From the NCBI GenBank assembly GCA_028554755.1, contig JAPTOF010000024.1, positions 3,844,001-3,908,000 of the forward strand: a stretch of DNA of 64,000 nt, written 5' to 3'. Within the stretch, counting starts at the first letter, position 1. The number at the start of each line of letters is the position of its first letter. Below the pieces are notes generated by a model. The model was given only the letters and a program-made list of their open reading frames with translations, was not told the DNA's origin and searched no databases. The position numbers and the translations under genes are program-made. This DNA comes from Cordia subcordata. Taxonomy: Eukaryota > Streptophyta > Magnoliopsida > Boraginales > Cordiaceae. This document shows, one piece after another, positions 56,801 through 60,089 of this stretch.

Positions 56801-56977
56801 CATTTCGAGAAAGGAAGAGGAGTAAATCGTATCCCACGAGTTGAAGACTTGCCTGCAAATGAAAAAGCAGAGTCAAGTGATGAGTCCGGCGGTGAGGATG
56901 AGCATGTTATCAGAATTGACACACCGAGCAGGCTATCTTTCCCCCAGACATCTGGATCCTCTCATATGGATAACTAG
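6099..56977 (+). CDS. SOS1: SOS1/NHX7 plasma-membrane Na+/H+ antiporter, 23 exons
   Basis: Electroneutral exchange of cytosolic Na+ for external H+ at the plasma membrane; the salt-tolerance effector activated by SOS2 kinase with SOS3. Exons: 6099-6303, 7355-7405, 7541-7632, 8947-9024, 9104-9261, 9463-9564, 9640-9757, 10468-10520, 10597-10662, 12897-12941, 13105-13160, 15553-15737, 17630-17677, 17846-17953, 18632-18863, 19494-19796, 36490-36587, 36874-37005, 37094-37312, 37410-37616, 37892-38156, 55429-55730, 56648-56977. They sum to 3453 nt, 1150 residues, in phase with no stop; Arabidopsis SOS1 has 1146. All introns are GT-AG except intron 12 (GC-AG). The start was chosen because [17 protein letters not shown] aligns with the known N-terminus and has a good plant context (AAATGGC). 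Splice sites are my reading, not transcript-based; the exon 22/23 junction is the least conserved. Two introns of about 17 kb hold nested retrotransposons, yet the coding sequence looks intact. Confidence 0.95.
6436..6612. mobile_element. hAT-like MITE in SOS1 intron 1
   Basis: Left end GGCTCGTTTGAATTGATTTT, right end AAAAGTCAATCTAAATGGAC: imperfect inverted repeats of the same type as the MITE at 50560-50787. Non-coding, about 180 bp. The rest of intron 1 and intron 2 shows nothing I recognise. Confidence 0.4.
8613..8775 (+). mobile_element. LTR-like fragment in SOS1 intron 3
   Basis: Begins TGTTGAGGG, has GTTAGTT-type repeats, a TATAAATAGATAC promoter-like box and ends TTTCATCA, the make-up of short plant copia LTRs such as those of element A. 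No PBS, no partner LTR and no target duplication, so it is a fragment or very old solo LTR. Confidence 0.35.
8785..8819 (+). repeat. (CT)n microsatellite, intron 3
   Basis: Uninterrupted TC dinucleotide run of about 35 bp, about 130 bp before exon 4. Further CT runs lie at 9371-9395, 13418-13432 and 18472-18491, and a C homopolymer at 19368-19379. Confidence 0.9.
8947..10662 (+). CDS. SOS1: SOS1 exons 4-9 (residues 117-307): ion-exchange core
   Basis: Exons 8947-9024, 9104-9261, 9463-9564, 9640-9757, 10468-10520, 10597-10662. Visible: [18 protein letters not shown] (exon 4); [20 protein letters not shown] with the ion-binding region Asp, and [15 protein letters not shown] (exons 5-6); [20 protein letters not shown] (exon 7); [20 protein letters not shown] (exons 8-9). 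These are the strongest signatures of the CPA1 Na+/H+ exchanger fold. Where family members have AQEWAGASGV, this protein reads [10 protein letters not shown], a small variation worth confirming by cDNA. Confidence 0.94.
11142..11761. mobile_element. MITE-like AT-rich element in SOS1 intron 9
   Basis: About 620 bp of very AT-rich, non-coding DNA. Left end GAGGGTAACTCCAACAGCTG, right end CAACTTTTGGAGTTGGCTTG, which are imperfect inverted repeats sharing the AACTCCAAnAG core. Internal inverted copies of ATTCCCTA...AGATGT also face each other. No clear target duplication. Superfamily uncertain (hAT or PIF/Harbinger type). Confidence 0.45.
12897..17953 (+). CDS. SOS1: SOS1 exons 10-14 (residues 308-455): last membrane helices
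   Basis: Exons 12897-12941, 13105-13160, 15553-15737, 17630-17677, 17846-17953. Product includes [60 protein letters not shown], and [20 protein letters not shown]. Exon 13 is only 48 nt ([16 protein letters not shown]) and is reached from a GC donor at 15738. The end of exon 14 leaves the membrane domain and enters the long cytosolic tail. Confidence 0.93.
13567..13686. mobile_element. 120-bp MITE in SOS1 intron 11
   Basis: Perfect terminal inverted repeat GAGGGTGTTTGGC / GCCAAACACCCTC, and a further inner inverted repeat TAGGTGCTTATAAG / CTTATAAGCACC, so the whole element folds on itself. Flanked by TGA on both sides, possibly a 3-bp target duplication. A second family member is at 58370-58490. 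Confidence 0.75.
14133..14425. mobile_element. MITE-like repeat in SOS1 intron 11
   Basis: Left end GGGTTTGTTTGGTTTGCTTG and right end ATGGACCAAACAAGT form imperfect inverted repeats around a non-coding centre. The TTTGG/CCAAA ends are common to plant hAT MITEs. Target duplication not identified. The rest of intron 11 shows an LTR-like stretch near 15130-15290 with a partly duplicated ACAAATACCT segment. Confidence 0.4.
15736..15743 (+). other. SOS1: GC splice donor of SOS1 intron 12
   Basis: Exon 12 ends at 15737 with SLSVK (AAG) and the intron begins GCAAGT instead of GTAAGT. AAG/GCAAGT is the classical consensus of GC-AG introns, a minor class spliced by the U2 machinery. The protein continues [11 protein letters not shown] at 17630 in phase 0, matching the family, and no GT near 15737 keeps the frame and conservation. 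Confidence 0.85.
16252..16440. mobile_element. hAT-like MITE fragment in SOS1 intron 12
   Basis: Starts GGGCCTGTTTGGACTGGC and is rich in AAAGTGCTTTTT-type runs, the same make-up as 50560-50787, but no matching right terminal repeat is clear, so it is probably truncated. Confidence 0.4.
16605..17060 (-). mobile_element. copia LTR fragment, minus strand, SOS1 intron 12
   Basis: Read on the minus strand: a CACCAACTTGAGGAGGAGG-like polypurine stretch near 17030, then an LTR-like body with repeated GCCAGCTATAGTTAGTTAGT units, a GTCTATAAATAGATG promoter-like box near 16700 and a TTCTTCACA end at about 16605. No internal genes accompany it. Likely the 3' end of a minus-strand copia copy. Confidence 0.4.
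17095..17340 (+). mobile_element. LTR-like fragment, SOS1 intron 12, related to 39127-39417
   Basis: Contains TATAAATAGGTCC near 17260 and a CTCTTCTAGAGTCACCGTTG segment that is nearly repeated in intron 21 (CTCTTCTAGAGCCACCATTA near 39339). This suggests two decayed copies of one LTR family. No PBS or coding region is attached here. Confidence 0.4.
18632..19796 (+). CDS. SOS1: SOS1 exons 15-16 (residues 456-633): start of the cytosolic tail
   Basis: Exon 15 (18632-18863) encodes [20 protein letters not shown], then [17 protein letters not shown], and exon 16 (19494-19796) [39 protein letters not shown] and [19 protein letters not shown]. This is the conserved dimerisation-related region that links the membrane domain to the cyclic-nucleotide-binding-like fold. 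Both exons end in phase 1. A 16.7-kb intron follows. Confidence 0.93.
19844..20061 (+). repeat. 5' LTR of copia A
   Basis: 218 bp, TGTTAGAATACA to TTAGTTTCACA, with a CTATAAATAGCTG promoter-like box near 19985. A PBS-like sequence starts at 20062. Confidence 0.9.
21103..21285 (+). repeat. 5' LTR of copia B
   Basis: 183 bp from TGTTGATTGATC to AAAATCTTCA, with GTATAAATACTTC near 21212 as promoter-like box. Confidence 0.85.
21498..22506 (+). pseudogene. copia B GAG
   Basis: ATG at 21498: [20 protein letters not shown], then [20 protein letters not shown], the usual copia GAG entry (LNGxNYxxW). A 1-nt shift near 21860 and stops interrupt the middle. The end restores [20 protein letters not shown] near 22246-22307, a CX2CX4HX4C zinc knuckle that would bind the element RNA. 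Inactive. Confidence 0.8.
22507..25712 (+). pseudogene. copia B protease-integrase-RT-RNase H
   Basis: Protease motif [16 protein letters not shown] near 22538-22588; integrase segments near 23180-23600 including [11 protein letters not shown] at 23302-23335 (second catalytic Asp region); reverse transcriptase 24241-25145 with [28 protein letters not shown]-like [13 protein letters not shown], a frame break near 24565-24600, [16 protein letters not shown] and the catalytic box [11 protein letters not shown] near 24783; RNase H with [16 protein letters not shown] near 25266 and the end [20 protein letters not shown] to the stop at 25710. It would copy and integrate the element; multiple stops and shifts disable it. 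Confidence 0.82.
25720..25896 (+). repeat. 3' LTR of copia B
   Basis: 177 bp from TGTTGATTGATC to AAAATCTTCA; differs from the 5' copy by a 5' duplication, one deletion and scattered substitutions. Confidence 0.85.
26487..26811 (-). mobile_element. TRIM (mini LTR retrotransposon), minus strand, nested in copia A
   Basis: 325 bp with no coding capacity. Read on the minus strand: 5' LTR 26811-26704 (TGTTAAAGAATT ... TTATTCACA), PBS TAGTATCAGAGCCCAAGCC (tRNA-Met type), about 100 bp of internal sequence, a purine-rich ATGAGGGACAACG, and 3' LTR 26605-26487 (TGGAGTATTATC ... TTCTTCATA). Flanks CTAAT (left) and CTAAG (right) look like a 5-bp target duplication with one change. Such elements depend on proteins of other LTR elements. 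No 5S rRNA-like sequence, so it is not Cassandra. Confidence 0.75.
26820..27600 (+). pseudogene. copia A integrase, N-terminal part
   Basis: After the TRIM the frame gives [19 protein letters not shown], then the pre-integrase region [12 protein letters not shown] and [19 protein letters not shown] (zinc binding) near 27090-27150. The catalytic core has [10 protein letters not shown] (the usual Asp is Asn here), [35 protein letters not shown] then a frame break, and [20 protein letters not shown] with the Glu region. Gypsy C interrupts the gene at 27604. Inactive. Confidence 0.8.
27605..28025 (-). repeat. 3' LTR of gypsy C
   Basis: 421 bp; on the minus strand runs TGATGCAGCCC to CCGCTGCGTTA. 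Contains several AGTTTTAGTTTCCTA-like tandem units (plus-strand AGGAAACTAAAAC copies near 27820-27900). Confidence 0.9.
28023..31188 (-). pseudogene. gypsy C protease-RT-RNase H-integrase
   Basis: Protease region about 31188-30900 ([17 protein letters not shown]). RT starts with [48 protein letters not shown]; a frameshift near 30200-30269 moves into the next frame ([19 protein letters not shown], catalytic FDDILIYS). RNase [21 protein letters not shown] and [20 protein letters not shown]. Integrase: zinc-binding HGEGHFG and [36 protein letters not shown] (usual catalytic Asp reads Asn). One in-frame TAA near 28632 separates the last 197 residues, which run [20 protein letters not shown] to the stop at 28023. 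Otherwise long and clean. Confidence 0.9.
31189..32235 (-). pseudogene. gypsy C GAG
   Basis: Main open frame from 32061 to 31189 (290 residues), preceded by an N-terminal stretch in another frame with a stop near 32100. It shows [40 protein letters not shown], an Asn/Gln-rich spacer, and the zinc knuckle [15 protein letters not shown] in which the last Cys is Gly. An acidic tail follows ([18 protein letters not shown]). It would package the RNA. The stop codon and the damaged knuckle suggest loss of function, although most of the sequence is intact. Confidence 0.85.
32425..32849 (-). repeat. 5' LTR of gypsy C
   Basis: 425 bp; minus strand TGATGCAGCCC to CCGCTGAGTTA, with GTCTATATATAGGAGTG near 32595-32611 as a promoter-like box. 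Confidence 0.9.
32850..34928 (+). pseudogene. copia A integrase C-terminus, RT and RNase H
   Basis: Resumes after gypsy C with [20 protein letters not shown] (the usual FLGYS is changed), then a Pro/Ser-rich linker to 33290. RT begins near 33600: [53 protein letters not shown], then frame breaks around 33940-34120 that disrupt the YVDD region. RNase H 34425-34925 is the best part: [80 protein letters not shown]. It would complete reverse transcription; inactive. Confidence 0.82.
34937..35161 (+). repeat. 3' LTR of copia A
   Basis: 225 bp, TGTTAGAGTACACT to TTAGTTTCACA, preceded by the polypurine run at 34928-34936. It contains a short segment (TTGATTATC) missing from the 5' LTR. Confidence 0.9.
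35826..36040. mobile_element. hAT-like MITE remnant, end of SOS1 intron 16
   Basis: Left GATGGTGTTTGGCTTAGCTT, right GTTAAGTCATCAACCAAACTT: imperfect inverted repeats resembling other GTGTTTGGC MITEs in the window. It belongs to the original intron 16 sequence (35162-36489), outside copia A. Confidence 0.4.
36099..36172 (+). repeat. short tandem duplication, intron 16
   Basis: AGAGAGGAAATAAAGGCCTA occurs twice about 37 bp apart in a purine-rich context. A (CT)n(AT)n(GT)n compound microsatellite follows at 36397-36440, about 50 bp before exon 17. Confidence 0.8.
36490..38156 (+). CDS. SOS1: SOS1 exons 17-21 (residues 634-940): CNBD-like regulatory region
   Basis: Exons 36490-36587, 36874-37005, 37094-37312, 37410-37616, 37892-38156. 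Exon 17 continues the Gly codon split by the giant intron ([19 protein letters not shown]). Exon 18 gives [20 protein letters not shown]; exon 19 [19 protein letters not shown] and [20 protein letters not shown], which with exon 20 ([19 protein letters not shown]) forms the cyclic-nucleotide-binding-like domain. Exon 21 carries [20 protein letters not shown]. Intron 19 is only 97 nt, in sharp contrast with its neighbours. Confidence 0.93.
39127..39940 (+). mobile_element. LTR fragment with PBS-like site and leader, SOS1 intron 21
   Basis: LTR-like body from TGTTAATATAA (39127) to CCTTTAACA (39417), followed directly by TGCTATTAGAGC, a degraded TGGTATCAGAGC initiator-tRNA PBS. The next 500 bp are Leu/Pro/Thr-coding-like leader sequence in plus orientation without a recognisable domain. 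Near 39841-39891 the unit GTTAACATATGTTAGGGCCA is duplicated. No 3' LTR found. Related to the fragment at 17095-17340. Intron sequence before it (38157-39126) shows nothing else I recognise. Confidence 0.45.
40675..40835 (+). repeat. tandem duplication of about 80 bp, SOS1 intron 21
   Basis: GACACATTTCTCCTATAATA near 40680 recurs near 40766, and the match continues through AGAAGAAAGGAAATT and CTTTTAGCCACTGA. Two copies differing at a few bases. Non-coding. Confidence 0.8.
41325..41484 (-). repeat. 3' LTR of copia E
   Basis: 160 bp, plus-strand TGAAAGATTTAGAG to CATCCTTATCA. It is followed on the plus strand by a CGCCCTCGCGGGCG palindrome, then the element's coding end. Confidence 0.85.
41509..43215 (-). 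pseudogene. copia E RT and RNase H
   Basis: Minus strand. The RT region (43200-42360) is heavily decayed with an FLDEDVYARLNH-like remnant. 42353-41889 holds [40 protein letters not shown] and [20 protein letters not shown], then [10 protein letters not shown]. RNase H end 41769-41509: [46 protein letters not shown]. These are the usual connection and RNase H motifs of copia polyproteins. Frameshifts between the blocks make it inactive. Confidence 0.8.
43441..43709 (-). mobile_element. SMART/TRIM-like mini LTR element, minus strand, nested in copia E
   Basis: 269 bp with a perfect 5-bp target duplication AGGAG (43436-43440, 43710-43714). On the minus strand: 5' LTR 43709-43635 (TGTTAACACACAAAATAAA ... 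), PBS TAGTATCAGAGCCTGG, an internal stretch of about 118 bp, polypurine GTGAAGGGGCG, and 3' LTR 43516-43441 (TGTTAACACACTAAATAAA ...). LTRs are only 75-76 bp. No coding capacity. Size and design match the very small plant LTR elements called SMART/TRIM; it must borrow enzymes from other elements. Confidence 0.8.
43715..44331 (-). pseudogene. copia E integrase, C-terminal part
   Basis: Minus strand continuation of the integrase interrupted by copia F. The reading resumes with [20 protein letters not shown], the usual integrase segment before the catalytic Glu, then [15 protein letters not shown] and a degraded linker. Stops and shifts throughout. The first part is at 49511-49892. Confidence 0.65.
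44332..44586 (+). repeat. 5' LTR of copia F
   Basis: 255 bp with an internal 43-bp tandem duplication (units from TAGTTGTACAGCTAGG at 44341 and 44384) and the box GCTATAAATAGCTG near 44513. Confidence 0.9.
44976..45990 (+). pseudogene. copia F GAG
   Basis: ATG at 44976: [20 protein letters not shown], then [20 protein letters not shown] (the typical LxxxNYxxW entry), HEIWQALG then a stop at 45327, [17 protein letters not shown] and another stop. After these, [20 protein letters not shown], a strongly basic [18 protein letters not shown] tract and the zinc knuckle [13 protein letters not shown] near 45886-45925. Three in-frame stops. The GAG is of the UBN2/retrotran_gag type and would assemble particles. 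Confidence 0.82.
46050..47258 (+). pseudogene. copia F protease and integrase
   Basis: Protease motif [20 protein letters not shown] near 46063-46120, followed by [15 protein letters not shown] and a stop. The pre-integrase zinc region is degraded (46450-46640). Integrase core from 46710 is long and clean: [58 protein letters not shown] and [20 protein letters not shown], ending in [19 protein letters not shown] and a stop at 47256. The core catalytic Asp and Glu positions are present; the first Asp region lies before a stop near 46706. Confidence 0.83.
47390..49237 (+). pseudogene. copia F RT and RNase H
   Basis: A Ser/Pro-rich linker ends in [20 protein letters not shown] (47635-47690). 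[22 protein letters not shown], stop at 47809, [57 protein letters not shown], a stop near 48146, [14 protein letters not shown], a shift before [10 protein letters not shown] near 48299. RNase H from 48760: [77 protein letters not shown]. Disabled by about four lesions; most motifs are preserved. Confidence 0.84.
49257..49510 (+). repeat. 3' LTR of copia F
   Basis: 254 bp, preceded by TTTAGGAGGGA (polypurine). It carries the same tandem duplication as the 5' LTR. Confidence 0.9.
49511..49892 (-). pseudogene. copia E integrase, N-terminal part
   Basis: Minus strand from 49892: [20 protein letters not shown] (end of the zinc-binding region), [20 protein letters not shown] and [20 protein letters not shown], then [14 protein letters not shown] and a stop at 49560. 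The usual first catalytic motif (HxDLWGP) reads NCVWGP, so the Asp is lost. Copia F follows on its other side. Confidence 0.75.
49921..51600 (-). pseudogene. copia E GAG and protease
   Basis: Minus strand. GAG start 51565: [20 protein letters not shown], a Ser/Thr/Pro-rich stretch, then [40 protein letters not shown] and QTIAEYLQ; a poly-Lys slip near 51180 precedes it. A MITE (50560-50787) splits the next part. Zinc-knuckle remnants ([18 protein letters not shown] with changes) lie near 50460-50500. Protease 50330-50280: [20 protein letters not shown], followed by [20 protein letters not shown] and [20 protein letters not shown]. Inactive. Confidence 0.8.
50560..50787. mobile_element. hAT-like MITE nested in copia E
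   Basis: Ends GGGCCTGTTTGGATTGGC and CAATCCAAACGAGCCC are near-perfect inverted repeats; the body is rich in CTTTTTT/AAAAAAG runs that also pair. It separates two GAG parts of copia E. Bases around the ends form CTAG on both sides; the exact target duplication is ambiguous. Confidence 0.75.
51716..51877 (-). repeat. 5' LTR of copia E
   Basis: 162 bp, plus-strand TGAAAGATTTAGAG to CATCCTTATCA; the PBS (reverse complement AGCTGATACCA) lies immediately at its left. Confidence 0.85.
51883..53930. other. AT-rich SOS1 intron 21 sequence with no recognised gene
   Basis: About 2 kb of very AT-rich intron sequence with several ACTCAATT..GATTA-type short repeats (near 52960, 53440, 53540, 53640). No ORF of substance, no LTR, PBS or terminal inverted repeat recognised. 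Confidence 0.6.
53935..54797. mobile_element. Tourist-like (PIF/Harbinger) MITE, SOS1 intron 21
   Basis: Left end GGGGCGTTAGGTTCACGGAATGG-like and right end ATTCCATGAACCAATGCGCC are inverted repeats; both sides carry TAA, the 3-bp target preference of PIF/Harbinger elements. Inner sequences such as CATTCTTATCTGGGGAATG also pair with the other half. The centre holds a long TG-rich minisatellite, which makes the element unusually long for a Tourist MITE. Confidence 0.65.
54140..54500 (+). repeat. TGTG(T)AATGTG-type degenerate minisatellite
   Basis: About 360 bp of variants of GTGTGTAATGTGTGCAATGT. Units of roughly 10-14 bp with frequent A/C substitutions. It lies inside the Tourist-like MITE. 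Apparent Tyr/Thr/His-rich reading frames through it are repeats, not genes. Confidence 0.85.
54890..55160 (+). other. possible LTR remnant, end of SOS1 intron 21
   Basis: Sequence with TTAGGTAGTAATTAGCATG, a CTTTATAAACCCTAC box near 55030 and a TTCTCTATG(T/A)TTG segment resembling the ends of plant LTRs. No borders or PBS can be defined. Weak call. Confidence 0.25.
55429..56977 (+). CDS. SOS1: SOS1 exons 22-23 (residues 941-1150): autoinhibitory C-terminus
   Basis: Exon 22 (55429-55730): [35 protein letters not shown] and [14 protein letters not shown]. Exon 23 (56648-56977) starts [18 protein letters not shown], is Ser/Arg-rich, then acidic ([20 protein letters not shown]) and ends at TAG 56975-56977. 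The [10 protein letters not shown] motif aligns with the Arabidopsis RIDSPSKIVF segment phosphorylated by SOS2 (Ser1136/Ser1138); here the first position is Thr1133 and the second Ser1135. The acceptor at 55428 (AAGTAG) was chosen over a nearby GGCAG at 55435 because only the first keeps the conserved frame. Confidence 0.9.
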
Positions 56978-58200
56978 CTACATTTCTAGCTTGCTTGGTT
57001 CTTCATTTTTGTTTTGTGGGTCGATTCATCTTTTCTTGCCCGGGATGCAGTTAGAAGGAAAAGATCCACCATCGTATGAGGGTATTCTTGTATCCATATA
57101 ACTAAGATCATCTAGTATGAAAGAGTTTAGTTCGGTTAATAAGGCTTGGTTTGGTCTGGTACTGTTGTTTTCTATTCTTTAGTGGTCTACAGCAGTGGCG
57201 GTATTGCAGAAGAATGCCAACCCTTGTGACCTGCGGCTTTCAGACAAGAAGCATGGCCGTCATAAGTACCACCAATGTGTGATACATAACATTTTTATTT
57301 GTTCTTGAGCTCATCCCCGTTACATTGTATCTTGTTGAAGAGGATATTGTGATAAGAGATACCTGTGGCACTGGTTTTCTTATTCTGTCGCTCATATCAT
57401 GTACATCTTCTATACTGTTTATGTGCTTTGCTGTATTAATCATTTCACCGAGAGATGTGAAATCAAGTTTTTATTGGTTTTAATCAATTTCACTAGCTAC
57501 ATTTGCGTTGAACGAGATACAGTTTCTAGAATATAAATAATAGGTAAATATATTTGGACAATATGTTTTTATGAGTCTACTTAATTACCATTCTGATTTT
57601 TGTTCTGGAACAGTTGGGGAATGGAAGCGGAGCTTCCTTTTGTTCTCCTCAAAAGGACACCGTATTCCTAGTCATAGCATGTAGATTTTGAATAGGACGA
57701 CATTTTGATTTTAACCTTCTTTTCTTTGTTTTTTTTCATCCAAATTGGAGTGGTGTGACTATGTTCCTATTGCTAGATTTTAATGTTATAAAATATATCA
57801 ATATCTAAATAAAATCAAATTTGACTAGATACTAGACATATGTAAATTGCTTTTTTGAAAAGATTTGGTTCGGAATAATTGGAAGAATTTCTTATGTCTA
57901 AAGAACAAGTTCTTTCTTTGACCATCCCAAGAGCTGCTTCTACTTTGTGGGGGCTCTATAGAGGTAGGATTTGGTATTTGGATATTATTTGTATCAACGA
58001 TCTAGCCAATCATTAACATTATGAGATTTTGAAAATAGAAGGTTTTCTTAAAATAAAAATCTTGTTTCATATCAATTATGTAAACGGTATATGTTCACTT
58101 CATGACTTCTTCACTACTATAATCAAAGGATTTATAAATCTAAAACTAATTGATTTGCTTTAATATGTTGACAAACATAGTAGATGTCATATCACTACTT
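56978..58200. other. SOS1 3' flank, no further gene recognised
   Basis: The first few hundred bases after the stop are mixed-composition sequence suitable for a 3' UTR; no canonical AATAAA was found close by (AT-rich TAAATAATAGG at about 57532). Beyond 57500 it is AT-rich with no ORF, RNA gene or transposon end that I recognise. Confidence 0.5.
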
Positions 58201-58212
58201 GATCCCCCAAAA

Positions 58213-58370
58213 GAAGAAGAAGAAGAAGAAGAAGCAGCTTCTGTTGCTACATGTGGTAGTAAGCTGTCTTTAGGCAAAAGAGTGGCCAAGAAGAAGAAGA
58301 GGAAGAAGAAGAAGCAGCCGCAGCTTCTGTTGCTACATGTGGTAGTAAGCTGTCTTTAGGCAAAAGAGTG
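58213..58370 (+). repeat. tandem duplication next to a MITE
   Basis: A GAA-rich run followed by GCTTCTGTTGCTACATGTGG and TAGTAAGCTGTCTTTAGGC, then AAAAGAGTGGCC, occurs twice with a period of about 80 bp. The second copy runs straight into the MITE at 58370. The Lys/Glu-rich frame across it is not a credible gene. Confidence 0.85.
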
Positions 58371-58490
58371 GCCTTTGTTTGGCTTTGCTCATTTTAGGTG
58401 CTTATAAATATCTAAAAAAAAGTACTCATACACATGTTTTTTAATGTTTGAGTGCTTATAAGTACCAGATAAGCAAAATCAAACACCCTC
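58370..58490. mobile_element. MITE, same family as 13567-13686
   Basis: TTTGTTTGGCTTTGCTCATT at the left and AAGCAAAATCAAACACCCTC at the right; the inner ATTTTAGGTGCTTATAA / GTGCTTATAAGTACC pair and spacing match the intron 11 copy. More diverged, left terminus blurred. Confidence 0.65.
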
Positions 58491-58689
58491 TCAATTACTT
58501 GGTGGTTTTGCTTTGCACTATCAGGTGAAGATGTAATACATTTGGGGGGAAGAATTATATTGCCCCCATGTAGAATTTACAACAAGAAGTGTACAGTTAT
58601 ATTAATTTAAATTTTTTATAACTATCATTATAGGTCTAAGTATTTTGTGGACAATTAAGTTTAATGTATAAGGTACAAGTTGGACGTGG

Positions 58690-58890
58690 AGAGAAAGTGA
58701 CTAAAATGATTACATTTTACAAACTTTATGCTTGAATAATAAACTTTTGAAAGAAATGAGCTAAGTAACTACTTAACCCAAAATTATGTTCGGAAGACAG
58801 GAATTTCGATCTTAATCATTTTTGTGTGGCATTTTTTTTGGCATGTATTGCCACATAGAAATCATGTCTTGAAGATGTAAAGTTATGGGT
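58690..58890. mobile_element. fragment related to the promoter foldback MITE
   Basis: GTGACTAAAATG, CAAACTTTATGCTTGAATAA, AAAGAAATGAGCTAAGTAAC and ATCATGTCTTGAAGATG follow the order of segments in the left arm of the 4907-5855 MITE, with many changes. Only one arm is seen; it is cut off at 58890 by the poly-T of a LINE. Confidence 0.5.
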
Positions 58891-60045
58891 TTTTTTTTTT
58901 AAAATTTTTTTTTAACTGCAAGGCAAAGCCAAATTACATGCTAACTAATCTTTGGGAGATTACTCCTTGAATGTCCTCTCCAAGAATGGATTTAAGCTGC
59001 TCTGGATGGTCTGTAAGCCTGTGTATACCCAGTGGTAATTGTAAATCATAGTTTGCAATTCAACCGATACTTCTATTAGCTTCTCTGTAAACATGAATTA
59101 ACTTGAATCCTCTGTGACTGGCCAAATTTTCTTTTGCACTCCTCTATCATGTAGCATTGCTCCATTGTGATTGGCCCCTCCCATAACCCATTGCTTCATT
59201 ATTTGAGAATTTGTTTCTATCACTATTTTAGAGATTTTCAGCTCTTCAGCAATTAGAAAGCCTTCAATAAAGCTCTAATCTCTGCCATGTTGATGGAGGC
59301 AACGCCAAGATTCACAACAAAGCCAGTGATCCATATTCCTTGCTTGTTACGAAATAATCCTCCTGCCATAGCTATACCTGGGTTTGATCTTGAATACCCA
59401 TCAATGTTCAACTTCACTCGTGCTTTTGGAAGCTTGCACCTTATGCATTGCCATTCTCTCCCGGTTTGCTAATTACAAATCTCATTTGATTGCCAAGCTT
59501 TTTTATTTTCTCTGTGAAATCTTGTAGTGATGTCACCCTTTACTACTGCAGATGGCTCGCTCTCTTGCTCAAACAATTTCTCATTTCTCTAGCGCCATAT
59601 CCACCAAAGTGCTGTGACAAACATGGTGTTCCATTGCTGGTCTACAATATTTTTTCTTAGCCATTCCCACCACGGTAATGTTGCCAACAAGTGGTGATCA
59701 GTTCAGGGCCAAATGACGTCCCACACTCCAAGTGCACCCCGACAGTCTATAAATACATGTTTCTCATCCTCTGCTGTAGTTTCGCATATCACGCACGACT
59801 ATCCTCTCCAATGCCTCTTCTCAACACGTTCATTCTGCAAGGCGAACGTTTATGAATTAGTGGCCATACAAACGACAAATATCGTTGTGGGCATTTCAAC
59901 TTCCAAAATCTATCCCAATCAAAATTATTATCATTCGGCACATCCTTAATCAAACGGCAAGCTGAAGCAATTGTGAAGCGTCCTTTGGGCTCCTCGTTCC
60001 ATGCTAAGAAGTGTTGAATATATAGTTTTGACTTGGTGGTCAAAG
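58891..60045 (-). pseudogene. LINE (L1-type) 3' part: zf-RVT and RNase H, 5'-truncated
   Basis: Minus strand. 60043-59789 encodes KGRFTIASACRLIK and FDWDRFWKLKCPQRYLSFVW, the zinc-binding reverse-transcriptase tail (zf-RVT: WxLxCPxRxxxFxW) of plant non-LTR elements. Further down (about 59470-59230) comes an RNase H-like part: WQCIRCKLPKARVKLNIDGY, AMAGGLFRNKQGIWITGF and MAEIRALLKAF, with Asp and Glu of the RNase H fold. Many stops follow. It ends in a poly-T run on the plus strand (58891-58914), i.e. the poly(A) tail, marking the 3' end. The RT and endonuclease are missing, typical 5' truncation. Confidence 0.75.
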
Positions 60046-60089
60046 CTACATTTGACTCCGTGTCCCACTTGTCAAAGCATTTGGTACTT

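Noticed and set aside
58150..58359. Lys/Glu-rich plus-strand frame
   Set aside because: Produced by GAA runs and the 80-bp tandem duplication.
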